Source: Sipunculus nudus
Taxonomy: Eukaryota; Annelida; Sipuncula; Golfingiida; Sipunculidae
Length of the DNA: 64,000 bases
Direction of reading: 5' to 3'
NCBI GenBank assembly: GCA_026874595.1
Contig: CM049320.1
Coordinates: 484,001-548,000, forward strand
Shown one piece after another: positions 13,061-23,549 of the stretch. The first letter of the stretch is position 1, and every line of letters begins with the position of its first letter. The position numbers and the translations under genes are program-made. The notes beneath the pieces were generated by a model that was given only the letters and a program-made list of their open reading frames with translations, ran no database searches and was not told where the DNA came from.

Positions 13061-13779
13061 TTTCTATGTATTTCTATGGTCTATGCAACAAAATTTTCAC
13101 CCATCACGGGTGTTGTTGCTGTATCTATTGATTTTAAAATAGGTTAGCCAGTCTTTGCTTTATAATAGCGCCAACTGTCGTGTTTGTGATGTAACTAAAC
13201 TGGTGCAAATAATGAACAGTAGGATAAACTAGTTTGTTTATAGGTGGACACTCTTCAACAGAGTCAGCATATTTATCAATGAGAAATAACCTTGATAACA
13301 GTTTACTTATTTACCAATGAGGAAAATTAAAGACCAAGACATATACTGAGGAACAGTAATTTTATTCAAAAGAAATGTAACACCCTTCCCTTGCATAGCT
13401 ATATTAATTACTTGGTTTTATTAATGCATGAAATATCACAATATACCAATCCTACAACCTTCCTAGTCACCACCCAACCAAGCTAATTAATGTAACGATA
13501 ATTAAAACAACATTGGTCCCACTCTGAACGTTAAAGCTGGGTCATGTGACCTATCAATCACTTATCATGATATTTAAAATCAAGCTATAAACACAAATAA
13601 ACAGAATGCCCTGATAATGCAAGGTATTACAGTTTCTTGCATGTACTGACGTACCTATCACATATCAGTATATATGTGTGTATGTGTGCCATGAACTTAT
13701 ATTGAGGTGACACACAGAAAATTATCAATCAAAGTATCAGTACTGGTCAGAAACAGGTATACCATATACAACACATACA
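13061..13779. other. non-coding stretch, no recognised feature
   Basis: AT-rich, with no long open frame, tandem repeat or transposon end that I can support. Confidence 0.5.
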
Positions 13780-13945
13780 TATATATATACATGTCAAAAT
13801 TGTGTGTGTGTGTATATATATAGTTACATATAGAAAAATATATATATACATTCTAACCACATTCACCTGATGATCGGGTCGCATCCCGTGAAACAGTCTG
13901 TTGTGAATTAACAGTGTTGTTTTTCTTCAGAGTTATATACATATA

Positions 13946-13977
<32 letters not shown>

Positions 13978-13992
13978 AATACATAAAAAGAA

Positions 13993-14023
<31 letters not shown>

Positions 14024-14026
14024 AGC
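13780..14026. repeat. (TA)n / (TG)n microsatellite cluster
   Basis: TATATATA runs near 13784, 13813, 13838, 13940-13975 and 13993-14023, and (GT)n near 13801. They surround the hammerhead motif. Shorter TA runs recur near 14451 and 14815. Confidence 0.85.
13861..13908 (+). ncRNA. type I hammerhead ribozyme motif
   Basis: Core CTGATGA is at 13867-13873 and GAAA at 13890-13893. Stem II is CGGG 13875-13878 with CCCG 13885-13888 and a TCGCAT loop. Stem III is CAG 13894-13896 with CTG 13898-13900 and a 1-nt loop. Stem I is ATTCAC 13861-13866 with GTGAAT 13903-13908 (6 bp). Predicted cleavage follows T13902. Order of strands and the tiny stem III match the type I hammerheads known from animal Penelope-like elements and retrozymes. 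Oddities: a T-T mismatch next to the core at 13874/13889, and T rather than C at the cleavage position. Activity is not shown. Confidence 0.78.
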
Positions 14027-15238
14027 TCAATATTTGTCTGTTGACACCTCCATGTTTATCCACTGACAGCTATTTTTTTAACACAGGGCATAACACAACT
14101 GAAGCCTTCTTAAAGTAAACTTTAGAGTGAGCTTTCTGGTATTTGTGATGGGAAAATTAATAACTAAAACTTGATCTGCATAAACAGAATTAGAAACTAT
14201 TCAAAACAATATTTACAAGATGTCATTTTATCAACACTCCAAAGGACAAAGAAGAATAACAAATATTTAAAGCCATTCAAAATCAACAGTTTCACCATTA
14301 TCATCATGCATTTTATCATTATAGCATTATTAATATAAATGTATTATATAACATTTTCCAATTAAAAAATGTAAATGATGGAATGACTAAACTTGCTGAT
14401 GTAAACAATACGAATAAATCCACTGCTGTGCCTGCAATAACAGACCATATGTATATATATATATATGTTGGTGTATATACCATGTCTGTGATGCCCGTGT
14501 TGTGTCAAACAAACAACAACATAATGTCACTGGCCTTGGTTCTCTATGTCATACATATGCATGAGACAAAATTGACCAATGAGCAGACTTCAATGAAAAA
14601 GCTGAAGGAAGCCAATATGAGACATAATTTTCAAACTGACCAACAGAAATGGGTTTAACATTCTCAGGGCATTATCAGGACCAGTTTTTTGTAAATATTC
14701 CTTCACATGCAATTTTTTATTCATATAACATTTATACTCACACTTTTGGGCATTAAAACAAGCTTTCTTCATAAATGAAGGTGATATGTCAAATCTCTAT
14801 CACATGACTTGTAATATATATATATATAGAATAGTTAACGCTTATCAATACACGGTATAATAATGACAGAATAAAACTATGTAATAGCTGAATAGCAAAT
14901 ATAATCTGTATAGTTGTATCTGGTTAGCTGACCATACACACACAGATACACAAATTCTAGTTGTGCAAATGTCCACAGATTACCCAATACATCAACATCT
15001 AAATAATAATAAAAAAAAAACTAGTATCACAACTATTTTTGATGAAATTAAGCTGTCATAGGTATTAAAACCCCGGAATGAATCAACCAGTTATTTCCAT
15101 GTCAACACTGGAATGTGATACAACAGACGAAGTGAAAGGATTTTGGCGCCACCTGTCAAACATAGTTTGTAAATGACTGAAATTCAAACTGGAATGTGCG
15201 TTGTTTGTGTGAACTTAGGTAAACATTTCTTGTGACAT
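14027..15238. other. non-coding stretch, no recognised feature
   Basis: AT-rich, with scattered short TA runs. Short open frames (up to about 91 codons) lack family motifs. Confidence 0.5.
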
Positions 15239-15655
15239 TCGTTGTTTATCAGTTATGGTCTGGTATATTTGTACCAGGGGTATTCATTATTTTGGTGCTA
15301 GGGGTATTTGATCATTGTGACATTTGTTGTTTATCAGTTATGGTCTGGTATATTTGTATCAGGGGTATTCATTATTTTGGTGCTAGGGGTATTTGATCAT
15401 TGTGACATTCATTATCAGTTATGGTCTGGTATAATTGTACCAGGGGTATTCATTATTTTGGTGCTAGGGGTATTTGATCATTGTGACATTCATTATCAGT
15501 TATGGTCTGGTATATTTGCACCAGGGGTATTCATTATTTTGGTGCTAGGGGTATTTGATCATTGTGACATTCATTGTTTATCAGTTATGGTCTGATATAT
15601 TTGTATCAGGGGTATTCATTATTTTGGTTCTAGGGGTATTTGATCATTGAGATTA
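15239..15655. repeat. minisatellite, about 81-bp unit, five copies
   Basis: Each unit holds CAGTTATGGTCTGGTATA, CAGGGGTATTCATTATTTTG and TGCTAGGGGTATTTGATCAT. The unit is 81-84 bp, so one frame stays open for about 95 codons; this is a by-product of the repeat. Confidence 0.9.
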
Positions 15656-17395
15656 TTTTGGTGCTTGGAAATTTGGCTGTTTCTGATTTTATCAAAAGAT
15701 GGAAATTTTATAAAAATCTATGGCCAAATTTATTAATGAAAAAAATAATATGGCATGAATGCATATAAAGGTGAAAAAAATCAGGCATTTGTTCACCTCA
15801 ACTTTTGGTTGACATGACACTGATCATTGTTACACATGCTGTGAACAAACATGGTGTATATAACAGAATTTTTGACTGGGTTTAAGTTTGGTGTTTGAGT
15901 CAGTTGGTTATTAGTTCAGCCAATCACAGCAACATTACATACAGAACAGGCAGAAGAGTCTCCTATAGTGGTTACTAAACTCAGCCAATCAGTGTATGGC
16001 TACCATTTTGGCTGATAAGTGTGACCCGGTCTTGCAGATATTAACCAATCACAGCATGCCTTGCATATAGACAACCTCATGCAGGTCAGTGAGTGACATG
16101 AGCCAATCACTGACTGTGTTTTGTGGTGTCATATCTGTACAATGGTGACACCTTCCCAGTAGGATAACCTCAATTAGAATATGACCTACAGACAGCACTG
16201 TTGTCTAAATGAATATGAAAGTGAAAGAAATGATAACTGATTCATGAATTCAAGTCTTCACTCAGCCTATGTAACAGCAGTAGCCCTTCAGAGCCAGGGG
16301 TTTTGACAATGACGGGTATTTGCAGCAACACACTGTCTGTATGAATAGCATTCATAGATACAAATGATACAAAAAACACAGAAAACAATTAAAAAGCTAA
16401 TGATAACAATCTACCTAGTGTCCTGCTATTTTATAATATGTAAGTATACACCACTTCTAGTAATACACAATAAGTGGAATGGTATTTGACAATTTGGTTT
16501 AATCATAAACACAGTACAATGATGCTGTGCAAAATAAATTTATCATTTTCGACACATCAGTCAATTGACCACATATATCAATACAAGGACTAGTTTATCT
16601 TGTCTATAGTAATGAATTTTAAACTATTACTGAACATGGCTGTGAATTCTATTTTGTCACTGCTTAACATAAAATAATGTGAGGATCAGAAATTATCTAA
16701 TTACATTATAGAATACACAATACTAAAAATGTGTCATCCTGCTTGTTTAAGGATTGCAGACCTTGGGTGTAAACACACCAGGTACCTGTACACATTTAGC
16801 TTTGAATTATGTCATCAAAATCCACTGCCATAAGTATTCTTCAAATGTTCTACATTCAAAGACTGTCCAAATTTTTATCAATACAACATGCTGTGGGCAA
16901 GGTACAAGGTACTGCCACAGTTAGACATGAGTCAGTTTACTCCAGGTCAAGTTAATCCTTAATCAGTGTTCATAAGCTGCAACGTACCACTAATCAAAAT
17001 GTCAAGCCAATGATATAAACATATTATAAGTATTCTGGTCCCATGGTTTCATGTTTTACTACTAACGCAGATCCCGGTATGACCACAAACATTCAGTGCC
17101 CTTACCTCTGATTATACATAACATGGACATATATTACCCTTTGAGCTTAAAACATGTGACCTGTGACCCATGACCTTTGAACCCTGAGGTTTTGTGCATG
17201 AGATAGCTGCATAGAAGCAATCAACATATATGTACTGCATAGCTGACATGACTGGTATCCAGCAAGTAGCTTTATAACCATAGATAAACAATCAGAATCT
17301 TGCTAATTAGCATATTACTTGAAAAAAGTGACCTTAGGTTGGCTGTCTGTGTTTATCACTATCTGCTGCATAAAGATGAAGCTAAAGCCGTGGTG
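15656..17395. other. non-coding stretch with a cluster of CCAATCA motifs
   Basis: No gene seen. Four copies of (A/G)(C/A)CAATCA lie at about 15919, 15983, 16043 and 16100, spaced by about 56-65 bp, three of them inside AGCCAATCA. This resembles either a decayed 60-bp repeat or a CCAAT-box cluster; nothing downstream supports a promoter. Confidence 0.4.
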
Positions 17396-17515
17396 ATTAT
17401 GAGGAGGATTGTGATTATGATGATGATGGTGGTGTTGATGATTATGATAGTGATAAGGATTGTGATGATGATAGTGGTGTTTATAATGATGATAATAAGG
17501 TGCTGCTTGCACATT
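17396..17515. repeat. imperfect (GAT)n microsatellite
   Basis: Runs of GATGATGATGG and GATTATGATAGTGATAAGG. Read on the minus strand it gives a His/Tyr-rich frame, which is simple sequence and not a gene. Confidence 0.8.
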
Positions 17516-17639
17516 CAGAAGGCCCTTAAGAAAAGCAAGCAATCCTATCAATGTACTTTTAATAAAAAGTCCATCCAATATATGTGAAGGCCACCTAGTA
17601 AATGTGTAGGGAATTCCATATATAAACAGGCCACCAGTC

Positions 17640-18900
17640 TGTCAAGACCCATGGCTTAATGTGAGGATTGCTTGCTTATGTGAAGGCCACTGTTCGAATG
17701 TAAAGGTCATTGGCTTAATGTGAAGTGACTGGATTAATGTGAAGCCACTGTCTTAATGTGAAGGCCCCTGGATTAATGTAAAGGCCACAGTCTTAATGTG
17801 AATCCCTGGCTTAATGTGAAGGCCACTGGACAAATGTGAAGGTCACAGTCTTAAGGTGCTTTTCCGTAAGTGCGTAGTCCGTATGTGTAGTCCGCAAAAA
17901 TCGCTTTGTAGACTTTTTTACTGGGCTGTTTCCATTCATCTGCATGTGTAATATGTATGCATAGTCCGTATGTGTAGTCCATATCTGCACGCTGCCGGGA
18001 GCAATTTTTGCGCATTATGCATACCAATCATCATGTCGATTTCAGGTGTAGCATAGTGTTTTCCCATTCAGGCTGTGCTGTATGCACAGTCTCTATGTCC
18101 AATTGGCATGAATGTCATTTCTGACATCTGTTTTCCGGAAACCAAACATATAGGCATTCGGCTAAATTTTGTTTTCCTTTCTTTATCACAGACAACATGG
18201 TTTTAAGCTGATTGAAGCGTAAACATCACTGTCAATTATAAAATATTACTTATTATGATCTTTTAAACATTTTATTATTTTAATTTTGTTTTAACTTTTG
18301 ATGCTAATATATACAAATGTACAATACATATATGGTGAAATGGCTTGCAAAAAGGGAAAACCTCAGCTATCGAGCACCTATCAATACGGAGTACGGACTA
18401 CGCATATACGTACTTATGGAAAACGAACTTTGCAGATACGGACTACGCATACGGACTACGCATGCGGACTGCGGATACGGACTAAGCACTTATGGAAAAC
18501 CACCTTAAATGTGAAGGCCCTGGCTTAATGTGAAGTCTGTTGGAATAATGTGAAGGCCACAGTCTTAATGTGAACACCACTGTTTGAATGTGAAGGCCAT
18601 TGGCTTATTGTGAAGGCCACTGGATTAATGTGAAGGTTAAAGTCTTCATGTGAAGGCCACTGGCTTAATGGAAAGGTCACTGGATTAATGTGAAGTCACT
18701 GGATTAATGTGAAGGCCAGAGTGTTAATGGGAAGGTCACTGGATTAATGTGAAGGCCCCTGGCTTTATGTGAAGGCCACTGGCTTAATGGAAGGTCACTG
18801 CCTTAAAATGAAGGGTGGAGGCCACTGGCTTCATGTGAAAGTCACTGTTTTAATGTGAAGGCTACTGGCTCAATGTAAAGGCCACATGATGAATGTGAAT
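17640..18900. repeat. 20-bp minisatellite, interrupted by a MITE
   Basis: Unit GGCTTAATGTGAAGGCCACT, diverged, at about 17650-17854 and again 18505-18895. The gap is the TTAA-flanked insertion. Confidence 0.9.
17855..18504. mobile_element. 650-bp MITE-like element with TTAA target duplication
   Basis: The left end GGTGCTTTTCCGTAAGTGCG and the reverse complement of the right end, GGTGGTTTTCCATAAGTGCT, form terminal inverted repeats that continue with TAGTCCGTAT. Subterminal repeats of GTAGTCCGTATG lie inside both ends. TTAA is found on each side (17851-17854 and 18505-18508). No transposase is encoded. TTAA duplication is typical of piggyBac-class elements, but the terminal bases are not the classic piggyBac ones. 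Confidence 0.85.
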
Positions 18901-19499
18901 CTATAACTTACTAAATTTGATGACTGAAAGAATTTACTACACATAATCTTCAATAATGCTGCCTGCTCTCTACAAACACCTTAACAAAGGACTAAACCAT
19001 CACAAGTGTATGTTTTACATATAATGATCCAAAAAGGGCAGCATAACAGTCAACTTGTCACTTTATCTGTCACTTAAATAAGTTTGTCCACAGCTGTGAA
19101 GAAAGGCACTTTAACTTGGTGTTTCAAAAGCATTGCCTAATATTTAATGTTTAATATTTAATGGCAGTTTCACCAGACATTCAAAATCACAAGATAATCT
19201 AATGTGCACACAGGGTAAAGGATCCTAAATCATAATCAAAAGATACATAAGAATATCTAATTAAACAAAGCAACAAGACTGCATAGTCAGTCAATAACAG
19301 TCCCTTTGTTACATTTGATTTTATGCCGGATATATTTGTCATGAGAGGTTTGAAAGAACAGTTTAAAAGCATGAATACACACATGCATGCCACATGAAGG
19401 AATAAAGGTGCTACTAATAAAAGAAAGACAAACCTGCATGTCTGTCTTTTTTGTGCCATCTCATGTATATCATTACAGAGCATACTAAGCAAAGCCAAG
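18901..19499. other. non-coding stretch, no recognised feature
   Basis: No family motif or repeat array seen, apart from a short ATATTTAATG duplication near 19140. Confidence 0.5.
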
Positions 19500-20515
19500 A
19501 GAAAAGTAAACCATTCTGAACAGAGAGTACAGCTCTGTCACTCTGAACACAGACTACAGCTCTGTCACTCTGAACAGAGAGTACAGCTCTTGTCATTCTG
19601 AACAGAGAGTACAGCTCTTGTCATTCTGAACAGAGAGTACAGCTCTGTCACTCTGAACAGAGACTACAGCTCTGTCACCCCTGAACAGAGAGTACAGCTC
19701 TTGTCATTCTGAACAGAGAGTACAGCTCTGTCACTCTGAACAGAGACTACAGCTCCGTCACTCTGAACAGAGACTACAGCTCCGTCACTCTGAACAGAGA
19801 ATATAGCTCTGTCACTGTGAACAGAGACTACAGCTCAGTCACTCTGAATAGAGTACAGCTCTTTCACTCTGAACAGACTACAGCTCCGTCACTCTGAACA
19901 GAGACTACAGCTCCGTCACTCTGAACAGAGAGTACAGCTCTGTCACTCTGAACAGAGACTACAGCTCTGTCACTCTGAACAGAGACTACAGCTCTGTCAC
20001 TCTGAACAGAGACTACAGCTCCGTCACTCTGAACAGAGAATATAGCTCTGTCACTCTGAACAGAGACTACAGCTCAGTCACTCTGAATAGAGTACAGCTC
20101 TGTCACTCTGAACAGACTACAGCTCTGTCACTCTGAACAGAGACTACAAGTCCGTCACTCTGAACAGAGAGTACAGCTCTGTCAGTCTGAACAGAGACTA
20201 CAGCTCTGTCACTCTGAACAGAGACTACAGCTCTGTCACTCTGAACAGAGACTACAGCTCTGTCACTCTGAACAGCAACTACAGCTCTGTCACTCTGAAC
20301 AGACTACAGCTCTGTCACTCTGAACAGAGAGTACTGCTCTGTCACTCTGAACAGATAGTACAGGGCTGTCACTCTGAACAGAGAATGGCTCTGTCACTCT
20401 GAACTCACGTCTGTCACTTGTAACAGAGACTACAGGGCTGTCACTCTGAACAGAGTAAAGCTCGTCACTCTGAACAGAGTACAGCTCCATCACTGTGAAG
20501 AAAGTGCAGCTCCGT
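19500..20515. repeat. 27-bp minisatellite
   Basis: Unit near TGAACAGAGACTACAGCTCT plus GTCACTC, with AGAGAGTACAG and deleted variants; roughly 36 units. It lies about 0.7 kb beyond the castor stop codon. Because 27 is a multiple of three, it gives false open frames on the minus strand. Confidence 0.93.
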
Positions 20516-21188
20516 CACATACAGCCATCATACCTTGTCACTATACACATTGAACCCGTCAGATAATCTACATAAAGTGCAGCAATAAAGAATTCCATAA
20601 TATACACAGTAACATAGTGTTATGAGCCCCATATCCACAATATCTGGTGAAACATATAGTAACAGGTGATGGGATAAGCTGCTTGCATTGCTTTGTAGTT
20701 AAGTGCATTGTTTTGTAGTTACGTGCATATTTTAGTGAAGTCTCCACAATATGGTCCTGTTACCATTCAAATCTAAATAAATTACCATACAGAAGAGAGA
20801 GAGAAGAGCACAGTCAGAGGGCGTTCACAGATTAACTGAACACTTAAAAAAATATGTAATGGGACCCAAAACATCTACACTTACACACGCAAAAAGGTCA
20901 GTTTAGAGTCAGACAACAGAGGATACAGCCATGAGTCAGACTGTCCATATGGAATACAAAAATGTGTCAGGCTGTTCAAGCAGGAATGACCAGAGTCCAG
21001 ATAACCTGAGTGACATAGATACAGCCTGTAAGTACTCTAGCCATCTTGAAGCTCAAGAAACAAGTAAAAACATCCACACTCAACAAACACAGCAATACAC
21101 ATTGACACCACTAGAGGTGCAACTTGTTCATCTGTTAACCACCAGATAGCAGTATGTACAGTTCTCTGAGGGCACTGATGGACAAGGA
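20516..21188. other. region just downstream of the castor stop codon
   Basis: Probably 3' untranslated sequence of the minus-strand castor gene. I did not find a convincing AATAAA signal on the minus strand here. A short plus-strand open frame (20931-21149) has no family motif. Confidence 0.4.
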
Positions 21189-23549
21189 TCAGTTTGGATG
21201 CAGATCAGCCGCGTGTTTCTGCTGGTGTATCCCCATCTGGGAGGGACCAAGGACAGCTGCAGTACAGTTAGGGAATATACAATGATAGTGAGTCTGACGC
21301 TTATAATAGTGACACGTGACAACTCCACAATCAGCAGTCCCCCGGAACTTTTTGAATCCCTGAGCTGTTATTTTATCCATTTTGTTGTGCTGCCTACGAT
21401 GTGCCATGACTTTATTAGCATCTGTACAAATATAAGAACAACGTAAACAGTGGAAGTGAGTGGCTTTCTCCGCCTGCTCGCAGTCTGGATGGCCACAGTG
21501 GAGGGTTGTGCGGAACTGCTGAAAGTCATCACCAAGGATACTGTCCATTCTGTCGTGTTTCTGGCTGTGTGTCACAAAACGAAGACGATCAACAAAGCCA
21601 TATCCACAGTCAGGTCGTGTGCAATGAAAATGGGTGGAGCCACCTTTGTATGAGCAGCGTTCTATCCCACAATCCTCGTGATATGGGAATTTTTCAAATC
21701 CCTCTGGCACCACTTCTTCTTTAACAGGTCTGAACCCACTAGTACGTCTCTGTTTAGTAATAACAGCATCACTGTCAATGAAGTCATCGTGGCGTGTAGC
21801 AGTTCTCTTACGACCAGATCTGCGTGCAGCACTAGCTGAAGCTAACTGATTGTCACCTGCTAAATCAGTGTTAATCATGTGATCAGAATCATCAAGAGGA
21901 TTGGTGGAATCCAAATCATCTATTGTGTTCTGGTTGTCATGACTACTGTCCTCACCACTGCAGTCCACATCACCATTGGGGGTGATCTTAGTGCTGGCTG
22001 CCGCTGTGTCGATCAGGAGCATCGGCTCCTTAGGCAGGATGGGCCTGGTAGGTTTTACTGAAGCAAGTGTCTGTTGATGCTGATGAATCAGTGATGTAAA
22101 CATACCTGGTTTCAGGGATAATGAGGCTGAGCCAGGTACGCTGTCCTCCTCAGCATCCTCCTGTACATCCTCATCCTCCTCCACAGGTATCATCTCTGCA
22201 TCTTCATCATCACCAGCATCCTGCTGCTGGACCACGTCCTGCTGATCATCAGACTGAGACAACAGGTTATTAGGTAAGTTCGACAGCGTCCCGCTCTCCA
22301 CGTTCTGTCCTCCGTCCAGTTTCACACCATGTTTAAAAACGTGTATTTTGAGTCTTTCTGGATCTGAGAATGCTTGGCTGCAATCGAAGCAGTGATAGTG
22401 GTCCTTCTTTTTAAGCTTACAAAATGGTCGTCCACAGTTTTCATTGATGGCACAGTGCATCTTCTTAAGTAGGTCAGGCCAGCGTAGAGCCGGGATGGGG
22501 GAACCTTTGACCTGAAGGAGCGGCAGGAGACCAGACGAGATAGACACTGGTGTCCCTGGGGTACTCAAGTTATTGACAGCAGTCAGAGCAATGGGAGAGG
22601 TAATTGTGCCGGCTGAGCTGATGGTGCTCCCCAAGATCCCGACGGGGCTGGTGATGACTGAAGCTGGTGCCACCAGTGTCGGTATACCTGACCCTAACAC
22701 TGGCATCAGGATCGGAGTGTTTGATATAGGGGTAGCGATCACGCCAACAACAGGGGCACCTGCTGGGGTGCCTGTTACCGCACCCTCTACTTGGGGAATG
22801 GTGGACACTGGGAAGTAGGTGCCGCTGGACTTGATGATGTTTTTGCTGTTAGCGTCCTGTTTGGGTAACAGTATTGGCTGCTGTGGACCTACTGTAGTGA
22901 CTGTAGCAGCCTGAGCCAGTTCCTGTGCTCGTTCGAGCTCTGCCTGCTGGTGTTTTTTATCGTGTTGGTGCATGGTGCTGTACCTTACAAATGAGTAATC
23001 ACAACGAGGGCGCGTGCAGTGAAAATGACGGTTATTATGATTATTCTGACAGTGAGCTCTACGGCAACTGACGCTGCGGTCAAAAAATTCAAAATTTTCA
23101 AGGATGTTGATGAAATTATGAAAATCACGGGAGTGCAAATTGAGGACATCAGCTCTGTCTGTGGCATGGTGGCAGCGAGGTCGCACGCAATGAAAGTGAT
23201 CCTTACTGAAATATAGACACTTCATGTCTCGGCACGCCTCGCTTGGTAAGTAATGCTTAAATCCATGGTTCTGTAAAATATCTGCATCCTGTGGTGATAC
23301 CTGTCTCAGACGCTGAGCCTCAGCTAAAATCTCCTCAGTTGTCATAACAATTTTCGGGATAATCGGTATCTCATCTTTGGGGTATTTTGGTGGACGACCG
23401 CGTCGTCGTCTCATGTCAGCGAGTGGCCTTGCTATGCCTGTTCTGGGACTCCGAACAGAGTTCAAATTACGGGAAAACTCATGGATACGATGATGTTCAA
23501 GACGACTAAACACTCCATCACTGGCCCCAACCACAGTCCTACAGCCAGT
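21189..23549 (-). CDS. CASZ1: castor last exon: fingers 6 (end) to 12 and C-terminus
   Basis: Acceptor CTCTACTTTCAG before 23549; stop TGA at 21189. 786 residues, entering in phase 0. Order: end of finger 6; an AT-hook-like RRRRGRPPK at about residues 47-55; finger 7 (CRDMKC ... HFHC) and 8 (CRRAHC ... HFHC); a Thr/Ile/Pro-rich stretch; finger 9 ([16 protein letters not shown]); an acidic Asp/Glu-rich stretch; a basic SGRKR patch; then fingers 10-12 (CGIERC, CGHPDC, CGVVTC), each followed by an HFHC or HYHC block and an H-x3-H end. The last three fingers align in order with the C-terminal fingers of vertebrate CASZ1a. The gene continues upstream in exon 9. Confidence 0.97.
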   Translation of the reverse strand, partial: TGCRTVVGASDGVFSRLEHHRIHEFSRNLNSVRSPRTGIARPLADMRRRRGRPPKYPKDEIPIIPKIVMTTEEILAEAQRLRQVSPQDADILQNHGFKHYLPSEACRDMKCLYFSKDHFHCVRPRCHHATDRADVLNLHSRDFHNFINILENFEFFDRSVSCRRAHCQNNHNNRHFHCTRPRCDYSFVRYSTMHQHDKKHQQAELERAQELAQAATVTTVGPQQPILLPKQDANSKNIIKSSGTYFPVSTIPQVEGAVTGTPAGAPVVGVIATPISNTPILMPVLGSGIPTLVAPASVITSPVGILGSTISSAGTITSPIALTAVNNLSTPGTPVSISSGLLPLLQVKGSPIPALRWPDLLKKMHCAINENCGRPFCKLKKKDHYHCFDCSQAFSDPERLKIHVFKHGVKLDGGQNVESGTLSNLPNNLLSQSDDQQDVVQQQDAGDDEDAEMIPVEEDEDVQEDAEEDSVPGSASLSLKPGMFTSLIHQHQQTLASVKPTRPILPKEPMLLIDTAAASTKITPNGDVDCSGEDSSHDNQNTIDDLDSTNPLDDSDHMINTDLAGDNQLASASAARRSGRKRTATRHDDFIDSDAVITKQRRTSGFRPVKEEVVPEGFEKFPYHEDCGIERCSYKGGSTHFHCTRPDCGYGFVDRLRFVTHSQKHDRMDSILGDDFQQFRTTLHCGHPDCEQAEKATHFHCLRCSYICTDANKVMAHRRQHNKMDKITAQGFKKFRGTADCGVVTCHYYKRQTHYHCIFPNCTAAVLGPSQMGIHQQKHAADLHPN

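Noticed and set aside
17315-17578. His/Tyr-rich minus-strand frame
   Set aside because: Translation of an imperfect (GAT)n microsatellite.
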